Source: Arthrobacter_E sp044748305
GTDB taxonomy: Bacteria > Actinomycetota > Actinomycetes > Actinomycetales > Micrococcaceae
Direction of reading: 5' to 3'
Length of the DNA: 64,000 bases
Assembly: GCF_044748305.1 (NCBI RefSeq)
Contig: NZ_JBIVFT010000013.1
Span: 1-64,000, forward strand
Of the stretch, positions 60,525-64,000 are shown piece after piece. The translations under genes were made by a program, and so were the position numbers. A model generated the notes under the pieces. It ran no database searches and had not been told where the DNA came from. It saw only the letters and a program-made list of their open reading frames with translations. The first letter of the stretch is position 1. Each line of letters begins with the position of its first letter.

Positions 60525-61895
60525 GTGTCTTCTCTTGATCCCTGTTCTGGCATGTCTTCGGTAGCCCGTCGTGCACTCCTGGCGGACCTCGTCTCCACGG
60601 CCGTATTCCCGCTGGCCATCACCGGCTCGACTGCAGTCGTTCCGATCGTTGGCGCCGAGCTCCACGCGCCCGCCGGTCTCGCCGTCTGGGTGGTCTTGGC
60701 CTACAACACAGTCTTCGCGGCCACGCTGCTTGGTGCTGGGCGGTTCGCCGACCGGACGAATCGTGCACGCTTCTTCCTCGCTGGGAATCTCCTCGTCGCA
60801 GTGACAGGGATCGCTTCGGCGCTAGCTACAACCACCGAGTCCCTCATCGCCCTGCGTGCCATCGCTGGCTTGGGTGCTGCTATGTGCGCGGCCGGAGGTT
60901 CCTCCATGATTTTGGCCGCGTTCCAGCCTGCACACCGCCCTCGTGTGTACCGATACAGCGGCGTGGTCTTGGGCGCGAGCCTCGCGGTTGGTCCACTGCT
61001 AAGTCAGGTGTTGGTCGGCACCCTCGGGTGGCGCGCCGTTTTCGCGGTGCCCGCGGTGCTGGCCCTCGTAGCGGCGGCGGCCTCGATCCGGTTGCCGGAC
61101 TGGCCACACGACACGGAACGAGTGGACTCAGCGGGAGTCTTGACCTTCGCAGGTCTGGTGGCAGCTGGCTGTGTGATCCTGGGTCTGATCGGAACCGCCC
61201 CGCCTGCGACGCTGATCATGTCGGCCGCCGCGACCGCGCTGGTCGGTGTGTCGTTCGTTCGCAAGGAGGTGCGTGCAGACTCGCCCGCACTCCCGCTTGA
61301 CCTGCTCGTCATCCCTGAGTTCCGTTGGTACGCAACCGCCTCGGGTGCTTTCATGGGTTGCCTGGTCAGCGCCCTAGCTCTGCTTCCGCTCCTCGCGGTT
61401 GGGCAGACGTCACCCGCATTGATCACGACCTGTCTCGTCCTGGTCACTGCAGCCCCCGCGATCTTGCCCCTGTTGATTGCGTCATTGACACGACGTGCAC
61501 CGAGAAAAGTCGTCAGTTTCTGCCTCCTGGTGTGCGGCGTCGCCAGCGTGTTGACGGCGTTCGCGGCAGTTCCCTCCCCCTTCAGCCAGGTAGCCGTGAT
61601 TCTCGCCGCCTTGTGCCTAGGAGTGAGCCTCGGCGCGAGCCAGGGCATCCCAGACGGTCAAGGCCTTGCCAAGGTGCCGGCCACACGCGGAGGCGCTGGT
61701 GCGGGTCTGTTCAGCACGACGCGGATGACCATTGAGACGCTGGTGCTCGCGGCAACAACAGGCCTTGCCGCAGCGGTCGGTGTTGGAGCGGGGGCTCTCG
61801 TGAGCGGTGTCATCTGCGCCCTCGTACTGCTATCCACGCCGCTGACATCACGCGGTGACGCCAGTAGCCATGGTGATGTTGAGGGCTCCTCATGA
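60525..61895 (+). CDS. MFS drug-type exporter, IS passenger gene
   Basis: Product of ~456 aa, with 12-14 hydrophobic helices. The loop GAGRFADRTNRARFFL is the typical MFS cytoplasmic 2-3 loop (GxxxDRxxRR/K). GLGAAMCAAGGSSMILAAF and YSGVVLGASLAVGPLLSQVL resemble motif C of DHA drug:H+ antiporters. The likely role is export of a toxic compound; the substrate is unknown. GTG 60525 has GGAAAG 9 bases upstream. TTG 60489 (GGAG upstream) and ATG 60552 (no SD) are alternatives. It lies inside the IS481 element and overlaps the transposase by four bases, so it moves with it. Confidence 0.85.
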   Translation: MSSLDPCSGMSSVARRALLADLVSTAVFPLAITGSTAVVPIVGAELHAPAGLAVWVVLAYNTVFAATLLGAGRFADRTNRARFFLAGNLLVAVTGIASALATTTESLIALRAIAGLGAAMCAAGGSSMILAAFQPAHRPRVYRYSGVVLGASLAVGPLLSQVLVGTLGWRAVFAVPAVLALVAAAASIRLPDWPHDTERVDSAGVLTFAGLVAAGCVILGLIGTAPPATLIMSAAATALVGVSFVRKEVRADSPALPLDLLVIPEFRWYATASGAFMGCLVSALALLPLLAVGQTSPALITTCLVLVTAAPAILPLLIASLTRRAPRKVVSFCLLVCGVASVLTAFAAVPSPFSQVAVILAALCLGVSLGASQGIPDGQGLAKVPATRGGAGAGLFSTTRMTIETLVLAATTGLAAAVGVGAGALVSGVICALVLLSTPLTSRGDASSHGDVEGSS

Positions 61896-62965
61896 GTGCT
61901 GTTCATGCAAACGCGACTCTGACGCCGCGCCATCGCCTGATCGTCGCCCGGCTCGTCGTCGAGGGCGGCTATCCGATTAGTGAGGTGGCCGCCCGCTTCC
62001 AGGTCTCTTGGCCGACGGTAAAGCGGTGGGTCGACCGCTACCGCGCCGGCGAGTCGATGCAGGACCGGTCCTCCAGGCCAAAAACGTCACCGAACAAGAC
62101 AGACAAGGCGGTGGCGAAGCGGTGTGTCAGCCTGCGCATGCGCCTGCGCGAGGGGCCAGTCCAGCTCGCCGCCCGCCCGGGCATCGCGCCGTCGACCGTG
62201 CACCGAATCCTCGTCGCCGGGCGCGTGAATCGTCTCTCCTACGTGGACCGAGCAACCGGTGAACCGATCCGACGGTACGAACACGACCACCCGGGGGCGC
62301 TCGTGCACGTGGATGTGAAGAAGCTCGGGAACATTCCCGATGGCGGTGGCTGGCGCTACGTCGGCCGTCGCCAGGGCGAGAAGAACCGTGCCGCCACCCC
62401 GGACAGACCCAAGAGCAAGTGGTACAACCCCAAGCTCGGGTACGCCTTCGTCCACACCGTCATCGACGACCACTCTCGCGTCGCCTACACCGAGATCCAC
62501 GACGACGAGACTGCCGTCACCGCCGTCGGTGTCCTGCACCGGGCCGTCGACTGGTTCGCCGATCGGGGCGTCACCAGAGAGCGAGTTCTCTCCGACAACG
62601 GCGGCGCGTACAGGTCGTACCTGTGGCGTGACACGTGCGAGGCACTGTCGATCCGACCGAAATTCACGCGCCCGTACCGGCCGCAGACCAACGGCAAGGT
62701 CGAACGCTTCCACCGCACGATGGCCGACGGCTGGGCCTACGCTCGTTGCTACTCCAGCGAGCAGGAACGCCGTGACGCCCTCGAAGCGTGGCTACACCAC
62801 TACAACCAACACCGTCCGCATACGGCCTGCGAGAACCAGCCACCGTTCTCACGATTGACTAACGTCCTCGTTCAGTACAGCTTGCCATCAGTTCTGTCCT
62901 GGGGCACCCCCGTCTCAGGGCACTCAGTCCTGTTGCAAGTGCGCTTTGGCCCGCTCCAGAGCTGA
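61892..62965 (+). CDS. IS481-family transposase, readthrough past the usual stop
   Basis: Product of 357 aa. An HTH region (RHRLIVARLVVEGGYPISEVAARFQVSWPTVKRWVDRYRAG) precedes an rve/DDE core: VHVDVKKLGN (first Asp), YAFVHTVIDDHSRVAYTEIHDDE and LSDNGGAYRS (second Asp), RPYRPQTNGKVERFHRTMADGWAYA (Glu). The family normally ends just inside the right terminal repeat. Here the frame runs on 28 codons after TACAGC because the codon that reads TAG in the left repeat copy is TTG (62882-62884). The extension is probably harmless or reduces activity; the core is intact. Confidence 0.9.
   Translation: MSAVHANATLTPRHRLIVARLVVEGGYPISEVAARFQVSWPTVKRWVDRYRAGESMQDRSSRPKTSPNKTDKAVAKRCVSLRMRLREGPVQLAARPGIAPSTVHRILVAGRVNRLSYVDRATGEPIRRYEHDHPGALVHVDVKKLGNIPDGGGWRYVGRRQGEKNRAATPDRPKSKWYNPKLGYAFVHTVIDDHSRVAYTEIHDDETAVTAVGVLHRAVDWFADRGVTRERVLSDNGGAYRSYLWRDTCEALSIRPKFTRPYRPQTNGKVERFHRTMADGWAYARCYSSEQERRDALEAWLHHYNQHRPHTACENQPPFSRLTNVLVQYSLPSVLSWGTPVSGHSVLLQVRFGPLQS
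62861..62890 (-). repeat. Right terminal inverted repeat of the IS481 element
   Basis: Reverse complement of 60289-60318 except two positions. One mismatch changes the transposase stop TAG to TTG. Confidence 0.85.
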
Positions 62966-63364
62966 CACCTCGGCGTTCATGGTCTTCTGGACCGGCCCAC
63001 TCATGACGAGGGCTTTCAGGCCTCCAAGTTCGGCCTCCAGAGTGAACGTGACTCTGGTGCCGGACCCTTCGGGCTCGAAGCGATACTCACCCCGCGGCCG
63101 GACAGGGCCGCTGATGCCTTCGAAGTCGACTCGCGACGGCGGTTCATAGGCCGTCACCCGGATGTCCGCGGAGATCGGTCTGCCACCGGGCCCCGCAACG
63201 GTCTGCTCATATTCGACACCGACGGCGAGGTCGCCCTTGCGGCGGATCGATGCGACTCCTGACCGCCAGCGCGGATCGTTCTCCGCATCGGCGAAGAAGG
63301 CGAAGACCACCTCCGGGGAAGCTGAGATCACGACACTATTGCTGGCACGCGCTGTCTTTGACAT
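62924..63364 (-). CDS. SRPBCC family protein
   Basis: Product of 146 aa. SNSVVISASPEVVFAFFADAENDPRWRSG is the classic start of the polyketide cyclase/SRPBCC fold, followed by VEYEQTVAGPGGRPISADIRV and the long terminal helix SALERAKAHLQQD. Ligand unknown. The IS element ends 34 bases beyond its stop and the transposase frame runs into the gene's last codons on the other strand. Confidence 0.85.
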   Translation of the reverse strand: MSKTARASNSVVISASPEVVFAFFADAENDPRWRSGVASIRRKGDLAVGVEYEQTVAGPGGRPISADIRVTAYEPPSRVDFEGISGPVRPRGEYRFEPEGSGTRVTFTLEAELGGLKALVMSGPVQKTMNAEVSALERAKAHLQQD

Positions 63365-63417
63365 GCCCTCATCAAATACCGCGCTGCGGCCCCTGGCAAG
63401 GGCGTGCGTCGCAGCGT

Positions 63418-63981
63418 TCAGCCGAGCCGGGAGAACGGTTCCGCATAGCGGAACCGGCCGACCTCGCCGTCGTACGCAGCAAGAAGCCTGACCTGGAAGA
63501 ATTCGCCCCAGGAGGGATCGGGGGAGGCCACCCCGTGCCGGGTCGCCGGCTCCCAGCCGTGCCGTCCGTAGTAGCCAGGATCGCCCAGCAGGGCGATCAG
63601 CTTCTCGCGGTTCCGTTCCGCGACGGCGATCGTCGCATCGATCAAGGCCGAGCCGATGCCCAGCTTCTGGTGGTCCGGACGGACGGAGATCGGCCCGAGT
63701 CCGAGGACGGGGACCTCCGCGCTCCCCGTCGCGTCTTGTTCCAGGACGGAGCGGGTGGTCATGACGTGCCCGACGACGGCACCGTCCAGTTCGGCGACCA
63801 GCGCCAGATCCGGCAGATATGAGCGATCCGTCCGCAGCCATTCGACGAGCGTCGCCTCGCCCGGATCGCCCGTCGAGTCCACCGCTGGCGCTGCGTGCGG
63901 TGCGGTGCGGAATGCCGTCGCGACGAGGGCGCGGACAGCCGGAAAGTCATCGGATCGCTCAGGGCGGATGTTCAGGATCAC
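63418..63981 (-). CDS. GNAT family N-acetyltransferase
   Basis: Product of 187 aa. ILNIRPERSDDFPAVRALVATAF is the GNAT N-terminal helix, GHVMTTRSVLE is strand 4, and LGLGPISVRPDHQKLGIGSALI is the acetyl-CoA motif A with the QxxGxG/A loop (QKLGIG). DPGYYGRHGWEPA near the end is typical of the YhbS-like group. Substrate unknown. Transcription would continue to the SRPBCC gene 53 bases downstream. Confidence 0.9.
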   Translation of the reverse strand: MILNIRPERSDDFPAVRALVATAFRTAPHAAPAVDSTGDPGEATLVEWLRTDRSYLPDLALVAELDGAVVGHVMTTRSVLEQDATGSAEVPVLGLGPISVRPDHQKLGIGSALIDATIAVAERNREKLIALLGDPGYYGRHGWEPATRHGVASPDPSWGEFFQVRLLAAYDGEVGRFRYAEPFSRLG

Positions 63982-64000
63982 GGCCCCACCGTCCCATGAC

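Larger units (their letters stand above)
60289..62890 (+). mobile_element. IS481-family element carrying an MFS exporter
   Basis: A 2.6-kb element bounded by inverted repeats of 30 bases (60289-60318 and 62861-62890) that differ at two positions; both begin TGATGGC and contain AGCTGTACTGA and CGAGGACGTT. It holds a passenger MFS transporter followed by an IS481-type DDE transposase with overlapping reading frames (ATGA), so both are expressed together. IS481 elements normally carry only the transposase; resistance-exporter passengers are known in this family (I recall chloramphenicol-exporter examples in corynebacteria). An alternative boundary is 60299-62880, with CTAG/CTTG as a diverged target duplication. 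Confidence 0.85.

Noticed and set aside
62924..63841. Longer minus-strand reading of the SRPBCC gene
   Set aside because: The upstream 159 codons overlap the acetyltransferase gene in another frame and show no SRPBCC similarity; the ATG at 63364 fits the family start.

Overview
The window is high-GC DNA from an actinobacterium, most likely a member of the Micrococcaceae close to Arthrobacter. It carries the complete Pup-proteasome locus (arc/mpa, dop, pup, prcB, prcA, pafA), the mycothiol gene mshC, rbpA, and pafB and pafC fused into one gene, an arrangement known from Arthrobacter. Genes are densely packed, often with 4-base ATGA or GTGA overlaps, and several convergent junctions carry long perfect hairpins. 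The first ~120 bases are long C and G homopolymers and look like a contig edge or sequencing artefact.

Layout. (1) 162-12995: ten same-strand genes that look like one operon. It holds a complete Pst-type ABC transporter (pstC, pstA, pstS, pstB) mixed with cell-surface genes: a Ser/Pro-rich anchored protein, a 926-aa anchored protein that looks like a divergent solute-binding protein, a sortase homologue that has lost its catalytic His and Cys, an intact sortase, a lytic transglycosylase and a PASTA protein. This is my leading candidate for an undescribed system. (2) 13034-21902: SRPBCC protein, tRNA-Leu(GAG), M20 peptidase, acyl-CoA dehydrogenase, DUF5703, uppP, mshC, PAC2, HAD phosphatase, site-2 protease. 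(3) 21966-37794: trmI, the Pup-proteasome genes, two FKBP proteins, pafBC, tatA, tatC and a HelY-type helicase. (4) 37835-46936: amidohydrolase, a ~540-base non-coding stretch with a promoter and a triple-hairpin repeat, polyprenol-phosphate mannosyltransferase, rbpA, an NfeD/SPFH pair, an rRNA methyltransferase, peptide deformylase, and a LysR/YeiH divergon.

(5) 47229-60203, accessory and envelope genes: a 1442-aa secreted multidomain protein with a BNR_4-like propeller, an AAA ATPase behind an ATTCAC repeat array, a LysG/LysE divergon, a VOC protein, an MhuD-like haem oxygenase, a Tat-exported alkaline phosphatase, and a three-gene flavin electron-transfer unit (membrane ferric-reductase-like protein, FMN-binding protein, ApbE). 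(6) 60289-62890: an IS481-family element carrying an MFS exporter. Upstream of the exporter is a possible leaderless 10-codon leader peptide with hairpins that could form a drug-responsive attenuator. The transposase has lost its usual stop codon in the terminal repeat. (7) 62924-63981: SRPBCC protein and GNAT acetyltransferase.

Functional links: the Pst cluster and the alkaline phosphatase both point to phosphate scavenging at the cell surface. The proteasome, PafBC and Tat genes are the conserved chromosomal backbone of this group. The IS element is a recent insertion into the intergenic space between two minus-strand genes.
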